The position numbers and the translations under genes are program-made. DNA of 40,542 bases, from the NCBI GenBank assembly GCA_946491665.1, contig CAMLYL010000017.1, positions 1 to 40,542 of the forward strand, written 5' to 3'. The stretch comes from an uncultured Lachnospiraceae bacterium (GTDB taxonomy: Bacteria; Bacillota; Clostridia; Lachnospirales; Lachnospiraceae). Shown here in pieces: positions 23,487 to 31,267 of this stretch (the stretch's first letter is position 1; each line of letters begins with the position of its first letter). The notes beneath the pieces were generated by a model. It made no database searches. It was not told the DNA's origin and saw only the letters and a program-made list of their open reading frames with translations.

Positions 23487-24391
23487 ACAGCGGGAAAAAA
23501 GAAAAGAAGCTGAAAACCCGTGTGCTTTCCTTTATCGGAATTCTGGCAGGATGCCTGATGATTTTTGCGGGATACTGGATTATGCAGCAGATGCTGGAAA
23601 AACGGCAGAATAAACTGCTGTCTCAAAACGGCAGTCTGAGTACGTCCAAAGAGGATCTGGCGGATGCGGAGGAAGAGGAGAGCCGCTCCAAACTGACAGA
23701 GGATGAGCTGGAGGATATTCTGCTCAGAGATTATATAGCGGTTGATATAGTTCCCCATGAGCCCTACGGATGGCAGATGACGATGCAGGAGGCTATGGAA
23801 ACCGGACAGACCTGGGTGGAATCTTTTTGCACGGCATATGATTTTCCGGAAGAAGGCAGTATTCTGCAGTTTGAGGAAATGTCGGCGCAGCTCTGTACGA
23901 GAGAAATGGGAAAAGAAGACTATGTGAATGAATCAATTGTATCGGGGTACGGAACCGGTTCAGCAGAGATAAGAGCATGGATGAGTGATATGGACTGGGG
24001 AGAGCGGCTTGCGGAAAGCATGTACGGATACTGGGATATTTCATTTTCGGCCAATGGTATTAACGTTAATCTGCAGATCAATGCTGTCAGCGGCCAGGTG
24101 CTGCAGGTTCGGATAGAAACGGATCCGTATGAGACCGATGAGTATTTTGACGCTATGGAAAAGCTTTCCGAACTGAAGATATTAGAGAACTTTGTAGATT
24201 CTTTTGGGTTTGGAAGCGGTTATCAGACGGAAGGTACAGACAATCGTTATGAAATGACTTATCCGGGGCAATTCGTCTTTTTTGCGGAAAAAACTGTTTA
24301 TCCGGAGGAGGAAGATCTGCAGTGGGATGAATACATAGGATGTTCTTTCGTGATGGGAGCGGAAACGGATCGTATACAGGAGGAAGAGTAA
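23483..24391 (+). CDS. Membrane-anchored protein of unknown function, coupled to the kinase
   Basis: The product (302 residues) is unrecognised. A basic start (MNSGKKEKKLKTR) leads into one hydrophobic segment at about 14-35 (VLSFIGILAGCLMIFAGYWI), so it is probably anchored with its body outside. Residues 35-80 are very acidic and likely disordered (ADAEEEESRSKLTEDELEDI). The C-terminal 220 residues look globular and are rich in aromatic and acidic residues. ATG 23483 overlaps the kinase stop by 4 bases (ATGA), with AAAGGAGAG upstream. A role as accessory sensor or modulator of the kinase is inferred from position only. A bidirectional terminator follows. Confidence 0.8.
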   Translation: MNSGKKEKKLKTRVLSFIGILAGCLMIFAGYWIMQQMLEKRQNKLLSQNGSLSTSKEDLADAEEEESRSKLTEDELEDILLRDYIAVDIVPHEPYGWQMTMQEAMETGQTWVESFCTAYDFPEEGSILQFEEMSAQLCTREMGKEDYVNESIVSGYGTGSAEIRAWMSDMDWGERLAESMYGYWDISFSANGINVNLQINAVSGQVLQVRIETDPYETDEYFDAMEKLSELKILENFVDSFGFGSGYQTEGTDNRYEMTYPGQFVFFAEKTVYPEEEDLQWDEYIGCSFVMGAETDRIQEEE

Positions 24392-24464
24392 AAAGAAAAA
24401 GGGATTCTGTCTCAGCAGATGCCGGAAATCGGAGGCGCTGCAGAGACAGAATCCCTTTTTCTTT
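24392..24464. terminator. Bidirectional terminator between convergent genes
   Basis: A 22-bp perfect stem (24392-24413 with 24443-24464), with A-rich outer 5' arm and T-rich outer 3' arm, serves the plus operon ending at 24391 and the minus HAD gene ending at 24502. Confidence 0.92.
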
Positions 24465-24501
24465 GTGTAAATGTTCAAACCGTAAGTTACAAAGCGGCAT
24501 A

Positions 24502-25158
24502 TTACAATTGAAACAGCGGAATAAGCTGATCTGCCGATGCCAGGATCACGGCAGCCTTTTCTGCCACATCGGGAGAGGGCTGCTTCAGATCCGGAATACA
24601 GACTGCCGGTATTCCCGCCGCTGCCGCGGCACGAATACCATTTTCCGAATCCTCAAGAACCAGTGCGTCGGCCGGGGAAAACTGTCCCCGGGCACAGGCG
24701 GCCAGGAAAATATCGGGATTCGGCTTGCTGCGGGACACCTCATCTCCGCCTATGATGTAGGAAAAGAAGCTGTCCAGTTCTGCCAGAGTCAGATATTGCT
24801 CCACATAAATATGCATGGTGGAGGATGCCACACAGCATACGACTCCGTGCATCCGGAACCATTTCAGAAGTGTCCGGATGCCGGGTTTGACATCCGGGCC
24901 GAATGCGTCGATGTGCGCGTTGACAGCAGCCCTGGCTTTTCTGGAAATCTCGTCTGCAGGATAATCCGGGCCGTACAGAGAAAGAAGCTTGTCCTTTAAC
25001 TGGGTCCCCGCCATCCCGACTGTCTGCAGATAATCTTCTTTCCGGGCCGGATAACCGTAAGCTTTCAGGATCTTATGTTTTTCTGTCATAAAAAGACGCT
25101 CTGTATCAAAGATAAGACCGTCCATATCAAAAATGGCAAGCCTGGGTAATTTCAGCAT
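24502..25158 (-). CDS. HAD superfamily hydrolase (beta-phosphoglucomutase-like)
   Basis: The product (218 residues) is a soluble HAD phosphatase or mutase with a helical cap. Motif I is FDMDGLIFDTE with nucleophile D11 and D13. Motif II is the S/T in VASST. Motif III K and motif IV acidic pair lie in SKPNPDIF and VLEDSENGI. A cap (about 18-85) follows motif I, as in subfamily I (PgmB, GPH, YniC). The substrate cannot be read from sequence; a sugar phosphate is likely. It starts 14 bases after the hemerythrin gene on the same strand, so the two are probably co-transcribed. Confidence 0.9.
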   Translation of the reverse strand: MLKLPRLAIFDMDGLIFDTERLFMTEKHKILKAYGYPARKEDYLQTVGMAGTQLKDKLLSLYGPDYPADEISRKARAAVNAHIDAFGPDVKPGIRTLLKWFRMHGVVCCVASSTMHIYVEQYLTLAELDSFFSYIIGGDEVSRSKPNPDIFLAACARGQFSPADALVLEDSENGIRAAAAAGIPAVCIPDLKQPSPDVAEKAAVILASADQLIPLFQL

Positions 25159-25172
25159 ATGATCTCTGTTCC

Positions 25173-25589
25173 TTACAGTCTGTACGGGTTTTCACGGATA
25201 AATCGATATTCCGCCACGGACCGGTCAAAGCCCTTGATGTGTGTGTAAAGCCAGTCGATGACCTGATTCTGCACAAGATTTATAAACTCGGGAGACTGGG
25301 TGCGGCCAAGCATCTGTTCCATTGCGGCTACAGTCTGTTTGAACTCAGCATGTTTTGCCTTATGCTCTTTGATGCCGGGATAGCTGATCTCTTCCTGAAA
25401 CTTCTCTTCTGCCTCAAAATGGAAATTTACATAGTCAGAAAGATATTTCAGCATTTCGGAGGCTTCCTCCGCACCGTTTTCCTTTTCACAGGCAGCAAGC
25501 AGGTTATTGATTTTGTCGATCAGTTCCCGATGCTGTGAATCAATCATTTCATTTCCGGTGATTAAGTTGTCGTCAAATTCTGCTCTCAT
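25173..25589 (-). CDS. Bacteriohemerythrin
   Basis: The product (138 residues) is a four-helix diiron protein that binds O2, used by anaerobes for oxygen sensing, storage or scavenging. The full ligand set is present: H20, H57, E61 (HFEAEE), H76 and H80 (HKAKH), H117 and D122 (HIKGFD). The frame is open to a GTG at 25610, but ATG 25589 has AAGGAG nine bases upstream and begins in the family register (MRAEFDDNLITG). It precedes the HAD gene by 14 bases. In a strict anaerobe it probably protects against traces of oxygen. Confidence 0.95.
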   Translation of the reverse strand: MRAEFDDNLITGNEMIDSQHRELIDKINNLLAACEKENGAEEASEMLKYLSDYVNFHFEAEEKFQEEISYPGIKEHKAKHAEFKQTVAAMEQMLGRTQSPEFINLVQNQVIDWLYTHIKGFDRSVAEYRFIRENPYRL

Positions 25590-25692
25590 AGTAGATTTCT
25601 CCTTTTGCACGTTACATATTGTCTGCGTTTATTGTAACGCAAATATTCTCCGGAAACAATAAAAGATTATCAAAAATTGGGACAGAATACAG

Positions 25693-25729
25693 TAAAAAAG
25701 CAGGCTGCCGCATTTGAAACGGAAGCCTG
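25693..25729 (-). terminator. Terminator of spoVT
   Basis: On the minus strand CAGGCTTCC and GGCAGCCTG form a 9-bp stem with one mismatch, followed by CTTTTTTA. It lies 8 bases beyond the spoVT stop. Confidence 0.8.
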
Positions 25730-25736
25730 TATGGTT

Positions 25737-26285
25737 TTATTGTTCCATCTGTTTTCCAAGGAAGCCGGCTGCTGTCTGCACCAGTTTTTCCTGAACGGCG
25801 CCGGAGGTCTCTTTATCTTCCTGGCTGCAGAGAATAACGGCGCCGATGGCGTCTCCTTCACTGATAATGGTGCTGATTGCCTGTGTCTGATAGTCGGCGC
25901 GGTCGTCCAGAGTGATTTTTACAAAGCTTTTATCGTTTTTTGCGGAAACATGGTGGCTGCGCTCTTCGATGATAGATTCCAGCTGCTGACTGATCGGTTT
26001 TCCATCGTAATCTTTCCTGCCGTTTCCCGCGGCGGCAATGATGTGATCCCGATCACTGATGCAGACCAGGCAGCCCATGGTCTGCGCAATGCTTTCTGCG
26101 TATTGACCGGCAAAAATTCCCAGTTCCCCGATGGGCGAGTATTTTTTTAATATGATTTCCCCTTCACGGTCCGTAAAAATTTCCAGCGGGTCACCTTCAC
26201 GGATCCGCAGCGTGCGCCGGATCTCCTTGGGAACCACCACACGGCCCAGATCATCTATTCGTCTCACAATGCCTGTTGCTTTCAT
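25737..26285 (-). CDS. spoVT: Stage V sporulation protein T
   Basis: The product (182 residues) is the AbrB-like regulator that shapes gene expression in the developing forespore. The swapped-hairpin DNA-binding domain is MKATGIVRRIDDLGRVVVPKEIRRTLRIREGDPLEIF at 1-37. The C-terminal half (about 55-180) is the GAF-like domain, with LGIFAGQYAESIAQTMG and AVILCSQ. The frame extends five codons further upstream, but ATG 26285 is the known SpoVT start and is preceded by GGAGGAA. Its length is close to the Bacillus protein. Its presence says the organism is, or recently was, a spore former. Confidence 0.96.
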   Translation of the reverse strand: MKATGIVRRIDDLGRVVVPKEIRRTLRIREGDPLEIFTDREGEIILKKYSPIGELGIFAGQYAESIAQTMGCLVCISDRDHIIAAAGNGRKDYDGKPISQQLESIIEERSHHVSAKNDKSFVKITLDDRADYQTQAISTIISEGDAIGAVILCSQEDKETSGAVQEKLVQTAAGFLGKQMEQ

Positions 26286-26371
26286 GCTATATTCCTCCAT
26301 TTTACAGTGCTTTCATTATCTTCATATTTTGGATAAATGTAGTATCTGTAGAATGGGAGGATTTATACACC

Positions 26372-26400
26372 TTTAAAAACAGAATCATATTTGGTAAAAT
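26372..26400 (+). promoter_or_regulatory. Candidate promoter for the gene at 26478
   Basis: TTTAAA (26372-26377) and TAAAAT (26395-26400) are 17 bases apart, with TGG just before the -10. This is pattern only. Confidence 0.4.
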
Positions 26401-26477
26401 ATATGCATAAGCAAAATACTGCGGCAGGACGGATTAATGAAATGCAGTATGAATGATAAATTCAGGAGGAAGGATTT

Positions 26478-27023
26478 ATGGGACTATTTGGAAAGAAAAG
26501 AAAACTGGTAACAATTGATGAGATTATCGGGCGGGCGAGGAATCTGAGCCTGTCTCTTCAGGAAGTTTATCAGTCGGGCAGAGGAGATGATTTCAGCGCA
26601 AGACGTAAGATATTTGAGGACAGTGGAATACATGAGTATTCGCGGGGACATTTATATAGCAATGTAAATGAGATGGACAAATCTTCTCTGGAAATCTGTG
26701 TGAAAGAAGTGTTCGGACGTATCATTTCGATCAGAGAAAACCGGAAGGCGCCAATCCCCGTCGATGATGCGGATACGGTGTCCGTATTAGTGTTTCAGGG
26801 GTATGACCGGGAGGCATCACTGACATTTAAGGTCAGTGTGGAGGCGCCCAGGAGAAAATGGGCGAAGGTTTACGGAAATTTGCAGAAAGGAGACCAGTTT
26901 TTGCTGGACGGACCGGCGAAGCTGGAGTACTCGTATTCTCCTGAGGGGGTGAAAACCTTTTTTGAATGCCCGCATCAGATGGAGGAATCTTTTATGAGCT
27001 TTCATCTGAAGATTTATCTGTAA
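26478..27023 (+). CDS. Uncharacterised protein (181 aa)
   Basis: I do not recognise a family. The product is soluble and starts with a basic stretch, MGLFGKKRKLVT. The first 60 residues look helical (IDEIIGRARNLSLSLQEVYQSG). Residues 90-180 alternate hydrophobic and polar residues, as in a beta-rich fold (DTVSVLVFQGYD, ASLTFKVSVEAP, KWAKVYGNLQKGDQFLLDGPAKLEY), somewhat like an OB-type or SH3-like barrel. AGGAGGAAGG precedes ATG 26478. It is a single-gene unit closed by a strong bidirectional terminator. It is real by ribosome site, codon use and isolation; function is unknown. Confidence 0.8.
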   Translation: MGLFGKKRKLVTIDEIIGRARNLSLSLQEVYQSGRGDDFSARRKIFEDSGIHEYSRGHLYSNVNEMDKSSLEICVKEVFGRIISIRENRKAPIPVDDADTVSVLVFQGYDREASLTFKVSVEAPRRKWAKVYGNLQKGDQFLLDGPAKLEYSYSPEGVKTFFECPHQMEESFMSFHLKIYL

Positions 27024-27044
27024 TCTGAAAATGTGCAGATCGTA

Positions 27045-27096
27045 AAAAGGATCAGCCTCACTGCAGCCGTTTTTTGGCAGTGAGGCTGATCCTTTT
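27045..27096. terminator. Bidirectional terminator
   Basis: A perfect 20-bp stem (27045-27064 with 27077-27096), with AAAA at the outer 5' arm and TTTT at the outer 3' arm, lies between convergent genes ending at 27023 and 27129. Confidence 0.93.
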
Positions 27097-27128
27097 CGGC
27101 AATTATGTTCTGGAATTATACGCAGAGA

Positions 27129-27455
27129 CTAATCTTCTGAAACAAATGAAATGGAAGCGTCCGCCGGAAGGGCGAGACTGCATTCGGCCTCAATACATTT
27201 CAGAATGCCGTTTATTACGGGACAGGCTGCGTGTACGGGGAAATGTTCTCCGGCATAGTCATAGAACACGCCCGTTCCCGGTCTGGTCAGACAGACCTCG
27301 ATGGGATCGAAGGTGTTTCCCAGATCTTCCATCATTTTGCGGATGCTTTCGCAGCCGGAAGCTACTTTTACAACAGCTTCCTCACCGTCTTCTGATTCTG
27401 CGGTTATACTCGTCACAAATCCGCAGACGCCCGGATTTACTTTTACTTTTGTCAT
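27129..27455 (-). CDS. Small six-cysteine protein (possibly DUF6951)
   Basis: The product (108 residues) has no signal peptide or membrane segment. It carries six cysteines: C11, C35, C55, C78, C87 and C92. Notable stretches are KVNPGVCGFVTSI at 5-17 and VHAACPVINGILKCIEAECSLALP at 74-97. The spacing suggests metal or Fe-S binding, but no standard motif fits. I have a weak memory of such proteins being grouped as DUF6951 in anaerobes. AGGAGG precedes ATG 27455. It starts 30 bases after the MATE stop on the same strand and may be co-transcribed with it. Function unknown. Confidence 0.75.
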   Translation of the reverse strand: MTKVKVNPGVCGFVTSITAESEDGEEAVVKVASGCESIRKMMEDLGNTFDPIEVCLTRPGTGVFYDYAGEHFPVHAACPVINGILKCIEAECSLALPADASISFVSED

Positions 27456-27485
27456 TTATACGGCCTCCTTTCTGTTTTGAATATC

Positions 27486-28853
27486 TTATCGGGTCAGTTT
27501 TTTCATCCAGGTATATTTCCGGAAATGAATAAATGTGGGAACGCATTTAAAGATCTGATCCGACTGAATGATGAGAACCACCAGCGGTACCGGAAGCTTC
27601 CACCAGAATGCCGCCATAAAAGACAGAGGCATTACAATGCACCAGGTACTGATCATATTCATCTTCATGGTGAATTTTGCGTCGCCGCCGCCCTGGATCA
27701 GTCCGAAGCTGACCGGCATCTGATAGGACATGGTCATCATGATAAAGCCCATGATAACGATCAGGGTCAGCGCCAGATCAGTGGCGGCAGCATCCAGATT
27801 ATATAAGGAAAGAAGCGGTTTGCGCAGAGCGATCAGCGCCAGTCCCAGACAGACGCCGATGGCTACGTCAATGACTGAGATAGTGCGGGCTTCCTGTTTG
27901 ATTTCGCGCAAATTACCCCGGCCAATGGCATTTCCGATCAACACAGCTGAAGTGGCGGACATGGCCAGAACCACTACCTTCAGGTATTGGTAGAAGGTGG
28001 TTGCCACAGAGTTCGCTGCAATGGCGTCTGCGGAAAGATGCCCCAGAATCGCGGTCTGCATGGGAACCGATACGCCCCAAAGTACCTGCGATATCATGAT
28101 GGGAATGTAAACCTTTGTGTAATCCCGTTTCAGTTCACGGTTATACCGGAACAGATCTTTGTGAAACAGATTCAGTTTTTTATCAACCTTTGCTATGTAG
28201 ATAATAACAATCAGGAGTTCTACAATACGTGCGATCAGGGTACTGATGGCAGCACCGCGGATACCCAGCTGCGGGAAACCCAGCTTGCCGTAGATCAGCA
28301 CATAATTGCCGAACGCGTTGATTCCCAGTGAAACAATGGAGGTATAGAAAGCAATGTTGACAGTTCCCACTGCTCTTAAAGCGGCCATCAGGATATTGCT
28401 GATGATGAACAGGGCAAAGGTCCACATAACAATCAGCAGGTAAGCCTTTCCTTCTGCAATGATTTCCGGAGAATTTGTGAAAATATGCAGGACCTGTTCC
28501 GGAAAGAAGCCGCAGATGGCAATGATCACGAAACTGACAATAATACCCAGCTTTAAAGCAATACCTGTCAGCGTACGGATCGGCTGCAGTTTTTTCTGGC
28601 CCCAGTACTGGGATGTAATCGCCACCAGAGTATTTCCGATGGACAGGGCAAACTGATCCACCATGAAGAAAACCTGGTTTACAGTGGCTGCTCCGGACAG
28701 AGCTTCCTGGCTGAGACGGCCCAGCATGATATTGTCGATCATATTGACACTGTAAGTGACAACATTCTGCAGCGCTACGATGAGCAGCATGCTGAACAGG
28801 GTCTTGTAAAAGGTTTTATCTTTTGTGAAAAATGATTCTTTTACAGCTTCCAT
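27486..28853 (-). CDS. MATE family efflux transporter
   Basis: The product (455 residues) is a 12-helix multidrug and toxin extrusion transporter that exports organic cations or other compounds in exchange for Na+ or H+. The first helix pair reads VALQNVVTYSVNMIDNIMLGRLSQEALSGAATVNQVFF, with the family's D in the VNMIDNIM position. The second half repeats the pattern: IPIMISQVLWGVSVPMQTAILGHLSADAIAANS. The length is normal. ATG 28853 has GGGGGAAA upstream, and a likely promoter lies at 28936-28963. The substrate cannot be inferred. The small six-cysteine gene follows in the same direction. Confidence 0.93.
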   Translation of the reverse strand: MEAVKESFFTKDKTFYKTLFSMLLIVALQNVVTYSVNMIDNIMLGRLSQEALSGAATVNQVFFMVDQFALSIGNTLVAITSQYWGQKKLQPIRTLTGIALKLGIIVSFVIIAICGFFPEQVLHIFTNSPEIIAEGKAYLLIVMWTFALFIISNILMAALRAVGTVNIAFYTSIVSLGINAFGNYVLIYGKLGFPQLGIRGAAISTLIARIVELLIVIIYIAKVDKKLNLFHKDLFRYNRELKRDYTKVYIPIMISQVLWGVSVPMQTAILGHLSADAIAANSVATTFYQYLKVVVLAMSATSAVLIGNAIGRGNLREIKQEARTISVIDVAIGVCLGLALIALRKPLLSLYNLDAAATDLALTLIVIMGFIMMTMSYQMPVSFGLIQGGGDAKFTMKMNMISTWCIVMPLSFMAAFWWKLPVPLVVLIIQSDQIFKCVPTFIHFRKYTWMKKLTR

Positions 28854-28935
28854 TTTGGTTTCCCCCTATACTGTTTCTGAATTAAAAAGGAGGGTTGTCG
28901 ATGAATTTCCCCTTTTTTTCCTACCTATATTATAT

Positions 28936-28963
28936 ATTATAGTTTCTATTCGGAAAACCGCAA
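28936..28963 (-). promoter_or_regulatory. Candidate promoter of the MATE gene
   Basis: On the minus strand TTGCGG (28958-28963) and TATAAT (28936-28941) are 16 bases apart, 83 bases before the start codon. Confidence 0.55.
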
Positions 28964-28967
28964 GAAG

Positions 28968-29000
28968 TTACTCTTTGGTCAAAAGATTACTGTTTGGTCA
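28968..29000. repeat. Direct repeat TTACT(C/G)TTTGGTCA
   Basis: Two 14-base copies at 28968-28981 and 28987-29000 differ at one base and start 19 bases apart. They sit just upstream of the minus-strand MATE promoter and before the plus-strand min region, so they could be a regulator site for either. Regulatory role is inferred. Confidence 0.5.
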
Positions 29001-29095
29001 TTATAAAATCTCCCCTTTGCGCATCGGTTCGGGAAGGGTATAAAAAATCATATGGATAAACCGTTTACAGGAAATGGGAGGAAAACTACCGGATT

Positions 29096-29320
29096 ATGGA
29101 TGCGATTATGTCGCATACGGACATTACTATTACCTGTATTGTTGATAATGATCAGGCTCATGCGGACAGGATCAGGCAGCAGATCGGAGATGCCGTATTC
29201 AGGAGCCCGGATAAAAAGAAAAAGCTCAGGAGACACCGTAAGGAGAACTCCCCGGTAACCGCAGAGCCGCAGATGGCGGTGGTAAAGGGCGGGGATATTT
29301 ATATCGAACCGATTGCATAA
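29096..29320 (+). CDS. Small uncharacterised protein ahead of minD (74 aa)
   Basis: The product (74 residues) is unrecognised. The N-terminal half, MDAIMSHTDITITCIVDNDQ, looks structured. The middle, DKKKKLRRHRKENSP, is highly basic. The end, PQMAVVKGGDIYIEPIA, is short and hydrophobic. GGGAGG at 29076-29081 is 14 bases from ATG 29096; a second ATG at 29108 is possible. It lies 53 bases before minD, where many Clostridia have minC, but shows no MinC domain. A competing frame at 29052-29258 is less protein-like. It may be real, but confidence is modest. Confidence 0.5.
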   Translation: MDAIMSHTDITITCIVDNDQAHADRIRQQIGDAVFRSPDKKKKLRRHRKENSPVTAEPQMAVVKGGDIYIEPIA

Positions 29321-29373
29321 GGTCTTAAGTCAGAACAGATGCGGCATTTCATGTGAATGGAGGACAGTGTAAA

Positions 29374-30165
29374 ATGGGCGAAGTGATTGTAATCACCTCC
29401 GGCAAGGGCGGCGTCGGAAAAACGACATCTACAGCGAACATCGGTACCGGCCTTGCTCAGTTACATAAGAAAGTTGTGATGATTGATACGGATATCGGTC
29501 TGCGCAATCTGGATGTGGTCATGGGACTGGAGAACCGCATAGTATATAATCTGGTGGATGTGGTAGAAGGAAACTGCAGGATCCGTCAGGCGCTGATCAG
29601 AGATAAGAAATACCCGGAGCTGTATCTGATTCCGTCTGCACAGACCAGAGACAAGTCGGCGGTGACACCTCAGCAGATGAAAAAGCTGACAGAGGAATTG
29701 AAAGAAGAGTTTGATTACATATTGCTGGATTGTCCTGCAGGTATTGAGCAGGGATTCCAGAATGCCATCGCCGGAGCAGACCGCGCTATCGTTGTGACAA
29801 CGCCGGAGGTGTCGGCAATTCGCGATGCAGACCGGATTATTGGCCTTCTGGAATCCAATCAGATCGGCCGGGTGGAACTGATGGTCAACCGTCTGCGCAT
29901 GGAACTGGTCCGGCGCGGAGAGATGATGTCTGTGGAGGATGTGTGTGAGATTCTTGCCGCTCCTCTGATCGGGGCAGTGCCGGATGATGAAAATATTGTA
30001 GTATCCACCAACCGGGGAGAGCCTCTGGCGGGAGCAGACTGTCCGGCGGGACAGGCTTATCACAATATTGCCAGGAGGGTGACCGGAGATCATGTAGATC
30101 TGATGAATCTGGAGGAAAAGAAAGGTATTTTCGGCAGATTCCGAAAACATTCCCGGAAAAAATAG
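29374..30165 (+). CDS. minD: Septum site-determining ATPase MinD
   Basis: The product (263 residues) is the membrane-cycling ATPase that places the division site. The deviant Walker A is KGGVGKTT (11-18) in MGEVIVITSGKGGVGKTTST. Switch I is MIDTDIGLRNLDVVMGLENR. Walker B is YILLDCPAGIEQGF. The C-terminal basic amphipathic helix KKGIFGRFRKHSRKK is the membrane-targeting sequence. The frame is open to a GTG at 29353, but ATG 29374 is the standard start, with GGAGG upstream. It is followed 11 bases later by minE. In most bacteria MinD recruits MinC to block FtsZ; no minC is next to it here. Confidence 0.97.
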   Translation: MGEVIVITSGKGGVGKTTSTANIGTGLAQLHKKVVMIDTDIGLRNLDVVMGLENRIVYNLVDVVEGNCRIRQALIRDKKYPELYLIPSAQTRDKSAVTPQQMKKLTEELKEEFDYILLDCPAGIEQGFQNAIAGADRAIVVTTPEVSAIRDADRIIGLLESNQIGRVELMVNRLRMELVRRGEMMSVEDVCEILAAPLIGAVPDDENIVVSTNRGEPLAGADCPAGQAYHNIARRVTGDHVDLMNLEEKKGIFGRFRKHSRKK

Positions 30166-30176
30166 GAGGCTTTGTC

Positions 30177-30461
30177 ATGGGATTTTTTAGTTTCTTAAAA
30201 AAGAAGCATTCCGGTGATCAGGCAAGGGACAGATTGAAGCTTCTGCTGGTTGCGGATCGGGCAAACTGCTCGCCGGAGGTGCTGGAAATGATTCGGAATG
30301 ACCTGATACAGGTGATTTCCAAGTATGTTGAGATTGATACAGAAGAACTGGAAATACAGATTACACAGATAAAGGACAGGAACGGAAAGGATATGGTTCC
30401 TGTCCTTTTTGCCAATATACCGATTCATGGGATGAACTGTCATTATAAACAGGTGATCTGA
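30177..30461 (+). CDS. minE: Cell division topological specificity factor MinE
   Basis: The product (94 residues) stimulates MinD ATPase and drives its release from the membrane. GFFSFLKKKHSGDQARDRLKLLLVADRANCSPEVLEMIRNDL covers the membrane-binding N-terminus and the anti-MinCD helix. The C-terminal half, with YVEIDTEELEIQI, is the dimerising topological domain. The length is slightly above the E. coli protein (88). AGGAGG precedes ATG 30177, 11 bases after minD. Presence of MinE implies an oscillating-type Min system. Confidence 0.95.
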   Translation: MGFFSFLKKKHSGDQARDRLKLLLVADRANCSPEVLEMIRNDLIQVISKYVEIDTEELEIQITQIKDRNGKDMVPVLFANIPIHGMNCHYKQVI

Positions 30462-30554
30462 TCACCCTGGTATTGTGTATTTGAACAACAAATAATCTCA
30501 TAATGTTTGAATTGTTGCAAAATTTCATAATATATCAAAAATAATCACAATTCA

Positions 30555-30584
30555 ATGACATTTTTGCCCGAAATGTGGTATACT
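30555..30584 (+). promoter_or_regulatory. Candidate promoter for the CarD-like gene
   Basis: ATGACA (30555-30560) and TATACT (30579-30584) are 18 bases apart. TGG before the -10 makes an extended element. The start codon is 39 bases downstream. Confidence 0.5.
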
Positions 30585-30623
30585 TAAACCAGACAGTTAA
30601 GTTTTGGCTAAAGGAGGGACGAA

Positions 30624-31139
30624 ATGTTTGAAAAAGGGGATTATGTTGTTTACGGGAGTAAAGGCGTCTGCCTGATCTGGGATATTGCTCCTGTGGATCT
30701 GCCCGGGGTGGATAAGAACCGGCTTTATTATATTATGCATCCGGTTCAGGACAGCAGCGGAACGGTTTATCTGCCGACGGACAGTAAGAAGGCAGTGATC
30801 CGCAGAGTGATGTCAGAGCAGGAGGCGCGTCAGCTGATTGATGAAATTCCGCAGATCGAGCAGTTATGGGTTTCGGATGACAGAAAGCGGGAAGCCAGCT
30901 ACAAAGAGGCCATGCGTTCCTGCAGCAGCCGGGCCTGGGTCAGCATTATAAAGGCGTTATACCTGCGGAAATGTGAACGGGTGGCAGCGGGCAAGAAAAT
31001 TACTGCCCTGGATGAGCGGTATCTGAAGGCCGCAGAACAGGAATTGTACGGTGAATTATCTGTTGCCCTTGGGATTCCAAAAGAAGAAATGCAGTCTTAT
31101 ATTCACGATTATATAGAAAAAAAACGGAAAAAAGTGTAA
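30624..31139 (+). CDS. CarD family transcriptional regulator
   Basis: The product (171 residues) matches the CarD/CdnL/TRCF RNA-polymerase-interacting family. The N-terminal Tudor-like domain starts FEKGDYVVYGSKGVCLIWDI and continues to about residue 60 (YYIMHPVQDSSGTVYLPTDS). The C-terminal helical domain (about 65-170) is rich in basic residues, as expected for DNA contact near the -10 element. The length is typical. AAAGGAGGG precedes ATG 30624. Such proteins stabilise open complexes at many promoters, often in growth or stress control. It is a single-gene unit between minE and the penicillin-binding protein gene. Confidence 0.9.
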   Translation: MFEKGDYVVYGSKGVCLIWDIAPVDLPGVDKNRLYYIMHPVQDSSGTVYLPTDSKKAVIRRVMSEQEARQLIDEIPQIEQLWVSDDRKREASYKEAMRSCSSRAWVSIIKALYLRKCERVAAGKKITALDERYLKAAEQELYGELSVALGIPKEEMQSYIHDYIEKKRKKV

Positions 31140-31238
31140 AACTTAAGAATTTATACGCAAAAATTTAAAAAATCGTCAAAGTAATATGATATAATTACCT
31201 ATCATTTATTTTGGCGGTTTTTTTATTCCGCCCTCCGT

Positions 31239-31267
31239 TTTACAAATATATGTTTTAACGGTATAAT
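31239..31267 (+). promoter_or_regulatory. Promoter of the penicillin-binding protein gene
   Basis: TTTACA (31239-31244) and a perfect TATAAT (31262-31267) are 17 bases apart. Transcription would begin near 31274, after the upstream in-frame GTG at 31268, which supports ATG 31358 as start. An extended -10 at 31190-31195 may be a second promoter. Confidence 0.65.

Noticed and set aside
29052-29258. 68-codon frame overlapping the small gene before minD
   Set aside because: It has an Arg-rich shadow-like composition and no SD. The overlapping frame at 29096 is more protein-like.
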